Shown here: piece by piece, positions 6,753 to 12,092 of the stretch | Position numbering within the stretch: the stretch's first letter is position 1 | Layout of the letters: each line of letters opens with the position of its first letter | NCBI GenBank assembly: GCA_028711945.1 | Contig: JAQTRG010000010.1 | Coordinates: 1-12,092, forward strand | DNA length: 12,092 nt | Direction: 5' to 3' | Source of the DNA: Minisyncoccota bacterium | Lineage (GTDB): Bacteria; Patescibacteriota; Minisyncoccia; Minisyncoccales; Minisyncoccaceae | The notes under the pieces: generated by a model | Databases searched by the model: none | What the model saw: the letters and a program-made list of their open reading frames with translations, nothing else | What the model was told of the DNA's origin: nothing | Translations under genes and position numbers: made by a program

Positions 6753-7328
6753 TTATTTTAGAAAATCAAGATTCTGAGGCATTTCTTTTAATGGCTCCTC
6801 TAATCTCATTTCTGGAACATTGCTGTAATTATTATTTTTAATCCAGCCATTTTTAGTGAAAAAATATGCTGCACCCTTTTTTTCATCAATTAGTTTGTAA
6901 TCAGAAACGCATTCTTTTGAAACCCAGTTCGACATTTTTAAGGTTTCTGTTTCTGAAGGATTTATAGTTATATGTGAGTAGTCTTTGGGAAGGATAACAC
7001 TGTCTCCTTTTTTTGCTTTTATAGCATATACATCTTGTATATCTCCTTTTCCTTTTTGCATTAAAAAGATTGCTTCCCCCTCAAGGACAGTATATGTTTC
7101 CATGTGTAAAGAAGAATGTTCGTGTCCTTTTGTTTTAGCAAATTCATTTCCCATAAGAAGAGCAGGAATAACAGTGACGTCATATCTTAGCCCATCTTTT
7201 TCTTTAACTCCACGATACATATAATACAGCTCTTTTTGAGAGTTTTTTTGGGCCCATTCTTTATCCACGATAACGTTTTCCATTTGGTGGACATATCTAA
7301 TATCAGGATTTTTTAATTCCATTTCCAT
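6753..7328 (-). CDS. Cupin-type glucose-6-phosphate isomerase family protein
   Basis: A single cupin protein resembling the metal-dependent glucose-6-phosphate isomerase known from Thermococcales (PF06560), which interconverts glucose 6-phosphate and fructose 6-phosphate. Motif 1 is TKGHEHSSLHMETYTVLEGE with likely metal ligands His69, His71 and Glu77. Motif 2 is GDSVILPKDYSHITIN with His119. The following segment WVSKECVSDYKLIDEKKG also resembles the archaeal enzyme's '...DAGHDYGTIAEKGF'. The 191-residue length matches that family. The gene overlaps the end of the solute-binding protein gene by 16 bases and is 3 bases before the epimerase. Met1 and Met3 are both possible starts (ATG at 7328 or 7322), with no Shine-Dalgarno site to decide. 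Next to a sugar epimerase it could instead act on another phosphosugar, so substrate assignment is moderate. Confidence 0.72.
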   Translation of the reverse strand: MEMELKNPDIRYVHQMENVIVDKEWAQKNSQKELYYMYRGVKEKDGLRYDVTVIPALLMGNEFAKTKGHEHSSLHMETYTVLEGEAIFLMQKGKGDIQDVYAIKAKKGDSVILPKDYSHITINPSETETLKMSNWVSKECVSDYKLIDEKKGAAYFFTKNGWIKNNNYSNVPEMRLEEPLKEMPQNLDFLK

Positions 7329-9331
7329 ATTCTTTTTTCTTTAATAAACCAATTTTCAACATTAACGAATCTTTTTGATGGTTCGATTATTTTATCTGTT
7401 TCGAAACCTTTTATGTTTTTATTCATTAAATACAGGTAATTAGTAGTGTATAGGAAGATGCTTGGAGAGTCACTAATAATTACATCTTGCAAATCTTCTA
7501 ATGTTTTGCTTCTTTCAGAGTCTTTATAGTCAGAATATCTTCTGGCTTTTTCCATTAATTCATCGGCTTTTTTGTTTTCATAGAAAGAGATGTTAAGACC
7601 TGGGTCGATTCTTTGCGAAGAGTGCCAGAAAGGGATTAAGTCTGGTATTCCTCCTAATCTTTCTCCGAATAACAACAATTCAAAATCTCTTTCTCTGATA
7701 ACTTTTTTTATTTCTGTTCCATCTACTGTCTGTATTTCAACTTTTATTCCTTGCTTTTCCCATTGTTCCTTTATCATCTGGGCTGTTTTAATAAGGGTGG
7801 GGTGGTTGGTTGTTTTTAAAACAAAGGACAAGGGGATTTCTTCGCTGGGAGAAGTGAAACAAATCTCATTCAACTTTTTGATTGTTGCTCCGGCTACTTT
7901 TCCTGTTCCTTTATCAATTCCAGCAGGAACGAGTATATCATCTTTGTATTTTTCTTGGAATTTGATAACAGCGTTCTTGGTGTCGTTTCCAAAATATCCA
8001 CTTGTGTTTTGGCTAGGATATATTTCTGGATCTTGAGACAAGCACTCTTGGAGTTTTTTTACATCAGCATTAGTGTTTCCGTATTGCAAGGTTTGCTTAA
8101 ATTGGAATCCATTAGACTTTTCAATGGTTTTAATTCTGGTCCCATCTTTAAGAGTATACTGTGCCTTATCAAGCATTTGTTTTCCTTTCTCTTCATCAAA
8201 ACTAAATGTTGATTTGGGTTGATTGAATCCAAAGAAATTAGGGATAATGGGCGAATCCATTATTTTTCCATTATTATTTAAAACTTGATTTATGATTTCT
8301 TGCTTATTGGTTAAAAGAGTTAAAGCTTGTCTAACGTCGATTTCGCTTAATGGTTTCTTTTGGTTGTTGATAAACAGGGTAAAATAATTAGGAGTGTCCA
8401 TAGATTCAAGATTATATTTCTTGAACTTTTTCTCTTCGTAATTAACTGGATTTTCAATGTTGCCTGAATCTAGGTTTCCTTTTTTCAAATTATTTAATAA
8501 TTCTTCTTGGCTGTTAAAGAAATAGAAATCAATTCTTTGGATATGCGGCTTGTCTCCATAATAATTTTTGTTAGCAGAAAGAATCATTGACTTAATAGTC
8601 TTGTCATTTTTCTCAATTGTCTTGCTTATTATATACGGCCCGCTTCCGATAGGAGACATTATATTCAAAGCCCTGTTTGATGTCATTGCTTGGACCGAAA
8701 AGTCTTTCCAAATATGCTTAGGCAGGATTTTTAAGCTTACCAGAACTTCTTCGAACCCGCTGTATGATTGTTTTAATTTGAAAAGAGCTTTGTATTCAGA
8801 TAGTTTTTCAATCTCTATCCCTTGCCACATTGTCCTTAAGGGGCTTAAGTATTCAGGGTCTTGAACTAAATCAATGGTAAAGATAACATCATCAATGGTT
8901 AATGGTTTATTGTCATGCCATTTAACATTTTCCTTAATTGATATCTCAACATTTTTTTCATTTTCTTCCATCTTATATTCGGATATAAGGTCAGGAACAA
9001 TGTTTCCATTCTTGTCGTATGTCATTAAAGAGGAGAAAACTAATTCAGATAAATCTCTATCAACATCTGATAATGGGGCATAGAGTGGATTAATGAATTG
9101 TGGTTGTCCCAATACCCCCTCTTTTATCCTTCCATAATTATCAGGCACTATCTCTGTGTGAGAAACATAGAAAGAGCGGATAAGAAAGATAGAAGAAAGG
9201 GTAAAGATAGTAAAAAGTACAGAAAATAGTATTCTTTCCTTTTTTCCCAATATCTTAAAAAAATGCAACCATTGCTTTTTAGAGGGCCATTTTGTATGGC
9301 TCTCGGAAGAATTGTTATTTATTTTTTTCAT
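7313..9331 (-). CDS. Membrane-anchored peptide-type solute-binding protein (SBP_bac_5) with an inserted peptidoglycan-binding domain
   Basis: Resembles periplasmic oligopeptide-binding proteins of ABC importers (OppA/DppA, PF00496). A basic cytoplasmic stretch (1-32) is followed by one membrane helix (about 33-52) and no lipobox, so it is anchored rather than a lipoprotein. The solute-binding fold starts near 66 (GRIKEGVLGQPQFINPLY) and includes VKWHDNKPLTIDDVIFTI (136-153), GSGPYIISK (229-237), VRQALTLLTNKQEII (333-347), and EEKGKQMLDKAQY (380-392). It resumes at 498-538 with the LSFVLKTTNHP and IKEQWEKQGIKVEIQTVDG blocks. Between these, residues 410-491 form a separate peptidoglycan-binding-like module. 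At 672 residues it is over 100 longer than usual. No ABC permease or ATPase gene is nearby; secG lies just upstream and the cupin gene overlaps its end. Confidence 0.86.
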   Translation of the reverse strand: MKKINNNSSESHTKWPSKKQWLHFFKILGKKERILFSVLFTIFTLSSIFLIRSFYVSHTEIVPDNYGRIKEGVLGQPQFINPLYAPLSDVDRDLSELVFSSLMTYDKNGNIVPDLISEYKMEENEKNVEISIKENVKWHDNKPLTIDDVIFTIDLVQDPEYLSPLRTMWQGIEIEKLSEYKALFKLKQSYSGFEEVLVSLKILPKHIWKDFSVQAMTSNRALNIMSPIGSGPYIISKTIEKNDKTIKSMILSANKNYYGDKPHIQRIDFYFFNSQEELLNNLKKGNLDSGNIENPVNYEEKKFKKYNLESMDTPNYFTLFINNQKKPLSEIDVRQALTLLTNKQEIINQVLNNNGKIMDSPIIPNFFGFNQPKSTFSFDEEKGKQMLDKAQYTLKDGTRIKTIEKSNGFQFKQTLQYGNTNADVKKLQECLSQDPEIYPSQNTSGYFGNDTKNAVIKFQEKYKDDILVPAGIDKGTGKVAGATIKKLNEICFTSPSEEIPLSFVLKTTNHPTLIKTAQMIKEQWEKQGIKVEIQTVDGTEIKKVIRERDFELLLFGERLGGIPDLIPFWHSSQRIDPGLNISFYENKKADELMEKARRYSDYKDSERSKTLEDLQDVIISDSPSIFLYTTNYLYLMNKNIKGFETDKIIEPSKRFVNVENWFIKEKRIWKWN
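7859..8104 (-). other. Peptidoglycan-binding-like domain (PF01471 type) inside the solute-binding protein
   Basis: Residues 410-491 read LQYGN...DVKKLQECL, then GYFGNDTKNAVIKFQEKY, then GTGKVAGATIKKLNEI. This is the D-V-x-x-L-Q / G-x-F-G-x-x-T / A-V-x-x-F-Q / T-x-x-x-L-N pattern of peptidoglycan-binding domain 1. It falls precisely at a loop of the solute-binding fold, after KDGTRIK and before LSFVLKTTNHP, and the host fold continues on both sides. The 'FQEKY...GTG' style is common in CPR proteins as I recall them. Confidence 0.8.
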
Positions 9332-9337
9332 TAAAGG

Positions 9338-9553
9338 CTAGTATGCTAAGTTAAGCACAGACAAAACTAGAAATGCGATAGTAAGAACGACAGTTACCCA
9401 AAGCAGATTCTTTTGAATTCCTCTTCTGGTGCTGTAAACTTCTCCGCTTCCTCCGAATGCAGAGCCTAAAGCAGTTCCTCTTTGTTGAAGAAGAATTATG
9501 ATTACTAACAAAACCGAAATTATTGATTGAGCGATAAGAAAATTTTTATTCAT
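9338..9553 (-). CDS. secG: Preprotein translocase subunit SecG
   Basis: A small accessory subunit of the SecYEG protein-export channel in the cytoplasmic membrane. The 71 residues form two membrane helices (about 5-22 and 49-69) joined by the typical SecG loop LLQQRGTALGSAFGGSGEVYSTRRGIQKNLL, in which the FGG motif, the Gly-rich turn and the basic stretch before helix 2 are all present. The length and pattern fit bacterial SecG. It is second in the minus-strand operon, 1 base after the PF04020-type gene and 6 before the solute-binding protein gene, an exported protein that would use the Sec channel. It is the only gene here that ends in TAG. Confidence 0.88.
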   Translation of the reverse strand: MNKNFLIAQSIISVLLVIIILLQQRGTALGSAFGGSGEVYSTRRGIQKNLLWVTVVLTIAFLVLSVLNLAY

Positions 9554-9554
9554 T

Positions 9555-9902
9555 TTATTTAAAAATCATTGATAGAGCTTTTTCTGAAATCCAAACCATT
9601 AATGTAGCAAAGAAATAATTTTGTAATCCGAATATCTCAAACATATCAGGGGGGAAGATACAATCAACTATGAATATAATGAACATCATTATAACAATAG
9701 AAAAAAGGTTTAAGGTGATAATCCTTAAGGGAAGAGTTATTAAAGACAATAATGGTCTGATAAAAAATATCAATAAGCCCACTGTTAATCCTACCAAGAG
9801 TATTGTTTTGAAGCTTCCGTCATAGGTTATGCCATCTAAAAGATATATGGAAGCAGCCATTCCAATTACACCTGCCAAGAGCTTTTCTATGAGGCTATTC
9901 AT
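9555..9902 (-). CDS. Four-helix membrane protein, PF04020 ('phage holin family')
   Basis: A 115-residue integral membrane protein with four predicted helices, about 8-24, 32-49, 62-84 and 95-113. The segment FFIRPLLSLITLPLRIITLNLF (46-67) matches the conserved core of PF04020, where 'N-x-x-(L/I)RP-(L/I)-(L/V)-x-x-(L/I)TLP-(L/I)' precedes a long helix, here ending FIVDCIFP. Databases call these 'phage holin family' proteins, but they occur widely on bacterial chromosomes and their role is not established. No phage genes lie nearby, so lysis is unlikely. It is the first gene of the minus-strand operon: its ATG is 8 bases from a -10 box, and it precedes secG by 1 base. Confidence 0.75.
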   Translation of the reverse strand: MNSLIEKLLAGVIGMAASIYLLDGITYDGSFKTILLVGLTVGLLIFFIRPLLSLITLPLRIITLNLFSIVIMMFIIFIVDCIFPPDMFEIFGLQNYFFATLMVWISEKALSMIFK

Positions 9903-9910
9903 ATATTAAG

Positions 9911-9939
9911 ATGATACTTTAAAAATGGTTTTTAGTCAA
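9911..9939 (-). promoter_or_regulatory. Predicted promoter of the seven-gene minus-strand operon
   Basis: On the minus strand the -35 box TTGACT (9934-9939) is followed after 17 bases by the -10 box TATCAT (9911-9916). Only 8 bases separate the -10 from the ATG ending at 9902, so the transcript should begin within about two bases of the start codon. This predicts a leaderless mRNA. Confidence 0.72.
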
Positions 9940-9946
9940 TATATGT

Positions 9947-9975
9947 TTGGAAATAATTAAAAAAGAGGGTATAAT
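9947..9975 (+). promoter_or_regulatory. Predicted promoter for the SdpI-family and GroES-like genes
   Basis: TTGGAA (9947-9952), a 17-base spacer and a perfect TATAAT (9970-9975). Transcription would start near 9982 and leave about 22 bases before the ATG at 10005, without a Shine-Dalgarno site. A second TAAAAT (9991-9996) lies 8 bases before the ATG but has no -35 partner. Confidence 0.7.
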
Positions 9976-10004
9976 TGAAATAATAAAAAATAAAATTAAT
10001 ACAA

Positions 10005-10637
10005 ATGAAAAAAACACAAATAATAGTTCTTATAATTCTAGCAATTTCTATAATGGTTTCATTATATCTTTATCCAATAATGCCAGAGAACATGGCATCG
10101 CATTGGAATATCTATGGAGATGCAGATGGATATATGTCTAAGTTCTGGGGAGTATTTTTGTTTCCTATCTTAATGGTTGTCTTTACGCTTCTTTTCTTTT
10201 TTATCCCCAACATTGATCCAGAGAAAAAGAATATAAAAAAGTTTGAGGGAGATTTTAATGTCTTTGTAATCGTTTTTAATCTTTTTATGCTATACATCTA
10301 TGCGCTAACTATTGCATGGAACATGGGACAAGCCTTTGACATGACTCAAGCTATAATGCCAGGATTTGCAGCTTTATTTTACTTTGTGGGTGTTTTGCTT
10401 GGAAAAGCAAAGCAGAATTATATGATAGGGATAAGAACTCCTTGGACATTGGCTAATGAAGGAGTTTGGGATAAGACTCATAAAAAAGGAGAGTATTTAT
10501 TTAAAGCAATAGCAATCTTTGCACTTTTGGGAGCAATTTGCCCTGATTTTGCATGGGCACTATTTTTCATCCCGCTTATAGGGTCAATTATCTATCTTTG
10601 TTTTTATTCATATATAGAATATAGAAAAATAAAATAA
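10005..10637 (+). CDS. SdpI/DUF1648-family integral membrane protein
   Basis: A 210-residue protein with about six membrane helices (roughly 6-24, 47-67, 85-105, 117-133, 165-180, 182-204). The N-terminal part fits DUF1648 (PF07853), including the conserved PENMASHWNIYGDADGY loop (27-43). The C-terminal part carries the SdpI signature (PF13630): NYMIGIRTPWTLANEGVWD (138-156), followed by KTHKKGE. In Bacillus subtilis SdpI protects against the SdpC killing peptide and also holds the SdpR repressor at the membrane. Most family members, probably including this one, have no such partners nearby and their role is unknown. It has its own promoter, divergent from the minus-strand operon, and precedes the GroES-like gene by 3 bases. 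The start is the first Met after the promoter. Confidence 0.82.
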   Translation: MKKTQIIVLIILAISIMVSLYLYPIMPENMASHWNIYGDADGYMSKFWGVFLFPILMVVFTLLFFFIPNIDPEKKNIKKFEGDFNVFVIVFNLFMLYIYALTIAWNMGQAFDMTQAIMPGFAALFYFVGVLLGKAKQNYMIGIRTPWTLANEGVWDKTHKKGEYLFKAIAIFALLGAICPDFAWALFFIPLIGSIIYLCFYSYIEYRKIK

Positions 10638-10640
10638 ATC

Positions 10641-10931
10641 ATGAAGATAAAACCATTATCAAATAATGTTGTTGTTGAGTTAATAAAAGAAGAGGAAAAA
10701 GCCAAGGAAAGGATATTCCTTCTTCAATCAGGAGAAAAGGAAAAGCTACAGCAAGGCAAAGTTATTTTTGTTGGATCTGGAAAAATTACTTCTCAAGGAA
10801 AGAATATCTCTATGCAAGTCAAAAAGGGTGATATTGTTTTGTTTAATAGATACAGGTCTCACGAAATTAAAGCAGGGGATAAGGATTATTTGGTTATTGT
10901 AGAAGATGATATTATCGCAGTGATTGAATAA
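10641..10931 (+). CDS. groS: GroES-like co-chaperonin (Cpn10) with an atypical mobile loop
   Basis: GroES is a heptameric lid that caps GroEL during ATP-driven protein folding. The 96-residue length, the start KIKPLSNNVVVELIKEE, the block GKVIFVGSGK (39-48), VKKGDIVLFNRYRSHEIK and the end YLVIVEDDIIAVIE fit the Cpn10 barrel. The mobile loop that contacts GroEL usually reads 'GG-I-V-L-P'. Here it reads ER-I-F-L-L (23-28), so the hydrophobic tripeptide is kept but the Gly pair and Pro are lost. No groL gene follows; two lemA-type genes do. It is 3 bases after the SdpI-family gene, suggesting one transcript. It is likely a working GroES whose GroEL is elsewhere, but a diverged relative is possible. 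Confidence 0.82.
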   Translation: MKIKPLSNNVVVELIKEEEKAKERIFLLQSGEKEKLQQGKVIFVGSGKITSQGKNISMQVKKGDIVLFNRYRSHEIKAGDKDYLVIVEDDIIAVIE

Positions 10932-10939
10932 CAAAAGCC

Positions 10940-10967
10940 TTGTTTTTTTACTTATTTCTGATATAAT
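10940..10967 (+). promoter_or_regulatory. Predicted promoter for the lemA pair
   Basis: TTGTTT (10940-10945), a 16-base spacer and a perfect TATAAT (10962-10967). Eight bases separate the -10 from the ATG at 10976, again predicting a leaderless or nearly leaderless mRNA. Confidence 0.65.
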
Positions 10968-10975
10968 TTTATAAC

Positions 10976-11509
10976 ATGGAAACAATATATATCCTTTCTG
11001 TAATAGTCTTTTTAATCCTTTTATTCATTTGGGGCAATATGCTTGTTTTTTTGAGAATCAAAAAACAAACAGCAAAAGCCTTGAAAGATCTTGAAGACCA
11101 GATACTGAATAAAATTAGATTAGCTGTTGAAATTGTTAAAGAGGCAGGCAAGTATATCTCTTACGAAAAAGATTTAATGAATGAAATTCTTCAAGCTAAA
11201 AGAAAAGCTGATGGGGCTAAGACTCTTGAAGAAAAAAAAGAAGCAGGCAGTATGGTTTCAGCTGTTCTTGATTCTGTTTTTAAAGTTTCAGAAAAGTATC
11301 CTGATTTAAAGACCTCAAAGAAATTCATGGATTTAAAGCTTCAATTGAAGGATATTGAAGATGGAATAAATTCAGCTAGAAAGCTATATTTAGAAAGCTT
11401 AGAATCATTAAAGAAAATAATCAAAGCAAAACCATTTAGTACAGTTTTTAGTTTTTTTGATAAAAAAGAAGAGAAACCTAAGAAAATAATAAAAAAGAAA
11501 AAAATATGA
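10976..11509 (+). CDS. LemA-family protein, diverged copy
   Basis: A 177-residue protein with an N-terminal membrane helix (about 4-26) and a long helical domain outside or along the membrane. It aligns by eye with the LemA protein encoded next to it: both have an anchor, a helix pair around KDLMNEILQAKRKAD, a block SEKYPDLKTSKKFMDLKLQL, then DIEDGINSARKLYLESLESL. It lacks the canonical 'RRxDLIPNLVE' motif (here NKIRLAVEIVKEA) and the terminal 'FPxN...FGF' motif, and ends in a Lys-rich tail (EEKPKKIIKKKKI). LemA domains are helical bundles of unknown function. Its stop codon overlaps the start of the next gene in an ATGA, so the two are probably translated together. The stop is UGA followed at once by an in-frame UAA. 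Confidence 0.75.
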   Translation: METIYILSVIVFLILLFIWGNMLVFLRIKKQTAKALKDLEDQILNKIRLAVEIVKEAGKYISYEKDLMNEILQAKRKADGAKTLEEKKEAGSMVSAVLDSVFKVSEKYPDLKTSKKFMDLKLQLKDIEDGINSARKLYLESLESLKKIIKAKPFSTVFSFFDKKEEKPKKIIKKKKI

Positions 11510-12054
11510 TAACAAAAATAATTATTGGTATCGTTGTTGTGGTTGCATTGTATCTAATTGTTACATACAATGGCTTGGTTACTCTAAGAAACAGAGTAAG
11601 GGAAGCATGGTCAGATATTGACGTACAATTAAAAAGAAGATACGATTTGATTCCTAACTTAGTTGAAACAGTTAAGGGATATGCTGCTCATGAGAAAGAT
11701 ACATTTGAGAAAGTGATACAGGCCAGAAACATGGCCATGTCAGCTAAGGGAGCAAAAGAAAAAGGTGAAGCAGAGAATGTTTTGTCAGGAACCTTGAAGT
11801 CAATATTTGCTCTTTCAGAGAATTATCCCGAATTAAAGGCTTCCGTTAATTTCCTTGAATTGCAAAGAGAATTAACTGATACAGAAGACAAGGTTCAAGC
11901 TGCTAGAAGGTTTTATAACGGCAATGTCCTTGATTTTAATACAAGAATTGAAACATTCCCAACTAATATCTTATCAGGAATGTTTGGATTCAAGGCTTCA
12001 GAATTTTTTGAAGCAGGAGAAGGAGAAAGACAGGCTCCAAAGGTAAGTTTTTAA
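11506..12054 (+). CDS. lemA: LemA-family membrane protein, canonical
   Basis: A 182-residue LemA (PF04011) protein: one N-terminal membrane helix (about 4-20) with an alpha-helical bundle. Hallmark motifs are complete: YNGLVTLRNRVREAWSDIDV (21-40), QLKRRYDLIPNLVETVKGYA (41-60), AHEKDTFEKVIQARN (61-75), SENYPELKASVNFLELQREL and TDTEDKVQAARRFYN, and the end FPTNILSGMFGF (151-162). The molecular role is unknown; family genes often sit beside membrane peptidases (M48/HtpX type) or TPM-domain genes. The start overlaps the previous gene's stop, with no Shine-Dalgarno site, so translational coupling is likely. Probably arose with its neighbour by duplication; this copy kept the family motifs. Confidence 0.93.
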   Translation: MITKIIIGIVVVVALYLIVTYNGLVTLRNRVREAWSDIDVQLKRRYDLIPNLVETVKGYAAHEKDTFEKVIQARNMAMSAKGAKEKGEAENVLSGTLKSIFALSENYPELKASVNFLELQRELTDTEDKVQAARRFYNGNVLDFNTRIETFPTNILSGMFGFKASEFFEAGEGERQAPKVSF

Positions 12055-12074
12055 TTAATTTAAAATAGACTCAT

Positions 12075-12092
12075 ATGAAAAATATTTCTAAA
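12075..12092 (+). CDS. Possible start of a further gene (partial)
   Basis: An ATG 20 bases after the lemA stop opens a frame reading MKNISK to the window edge. The short gap and same strand suggest a third gene in the lemA operon. Six codons give no clue to the product; family context would allow a membrane peptidase or TPM-domain protein, but that is guesswork. Confidence 0.35.

Noticed and set aside
7590-8036. Plus-strand open frame of 148 codons, and similar opposite-strand frames at 999-1271, 3145-3501, 4664-5083 and 5836-6150
   Set aside because: They lie wholly opposite well-supported genes, show no family motifs and have odd Ser/Phe/Ile-rich composition typical of antisense of A+T-rich genes.
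9555-9902. Holin suggesting a prophage
   Set aside because: PF04020 proteins are common chromosomal membrane proteins; there is no endolysin, structural or integrase gene nearby, and the gene heads an operon of housekeeping genes.
9991-9996. Second -10 box (TAAAAT) 8 bases before the SdpI-family start
   Set aside because: It has the leaderless spacing but no -35 or extended -10 element, and a much stronger TATAAT with a -35 lies 21 bases upstream.
10005-10637. SdpI-like protein as immunity partner of a toxin system
   Set aside because: No SdpC-like peptide, SdpA/B maturation gene or SdpR-type repressor is visible; the neighbours are GroES-like and LemA-type genes.
10930-10950. Terminator after the GroES-like gene
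   Set aside because: The possible stem is only about five A+T-rich pairs before a T-run, and the T-run overlaps the -35 region of the lemA promoter; too weak to call.
1-12092. Alternative genetic code with UGA as Gly (Gracilibacteria/SR1)
   Set aside because: All conserved genes are full length in the standard code, with no internal in-frame UGA.

Overview
This window is A+T-rich, gene-dense bacterial chromosome. It holds 15 complete protein genes, the 3' end of recA at the left edge, and probably the first codons of one more gene at the right edge. No RNA gene, insertion sequence, prophage or CRISPR array is visible. The most likely source is a Patescibacteria (CPR) bacterium, probably of the Parcubacteria side. 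This is inferred from the short intergenic spaces, the near absence of Shine-Dalgarno sites, an rpsF-ssb-rpsR operon without rplI, a peptidoglycan-binding module of the type common in CPR proteins, and paired LemA proteins. The standard bacterial code fits, because all long genes read through without internal UGA.

Layout. recA (+) meets the rpsF-ssb-rpsR operon (-) at a shared bidirectional terminator. rpsF and a phosphomannomutase/phosphoglucomutase gene (+) diverge from back-to-back promoters. The mutase then meets a seven-gene minus-strand operon at a second bidirectional terminator. In transcription order that operon encodes a four-helix membrane protein (PF04020), SecG, an anchored solute-binding protein with an inserted peptidoglycan-binding domain, a cupin-type glucose-6-phosphate isomerase, a Tyv-like NAD-dependent sugar epimerase, RNase J and TrpRS. 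Its junctions range from a 16-base overlap to a 6-base gap. A second divergent promoter pair separates it from an SdpI-family membrane protein gene followed by a GroES-like gene (+). After another promoter come two tandem LemA-family genes (+).

How the genes relate. The left part is DNA maintenance and translation (RecA, SSB, S6, S18). The mutase, the cupin isomerase and the epimerase could together feed activated sugars to surface glycans. SecG, the PF04020 protein, the solute-binding protein, the SdpI-like protein and the LemA pair all act at the envelope. RNase J and TrpRS at the operon end are RNA-related housekeeping genes.

The most notable points are the peptidoglycan-binding module spliced into a solute-binding fold, -10 boxes only 7-8 bases from start codons (which predicts leaderless mRNAs), an archaeal-type cupin isomerase, a changed sugar-recognition loop in the mutase, a histidine-rich N-terminal tail on RNase J, an atypical GroES mobile loop, and one diverged LemA beside a canonical one.
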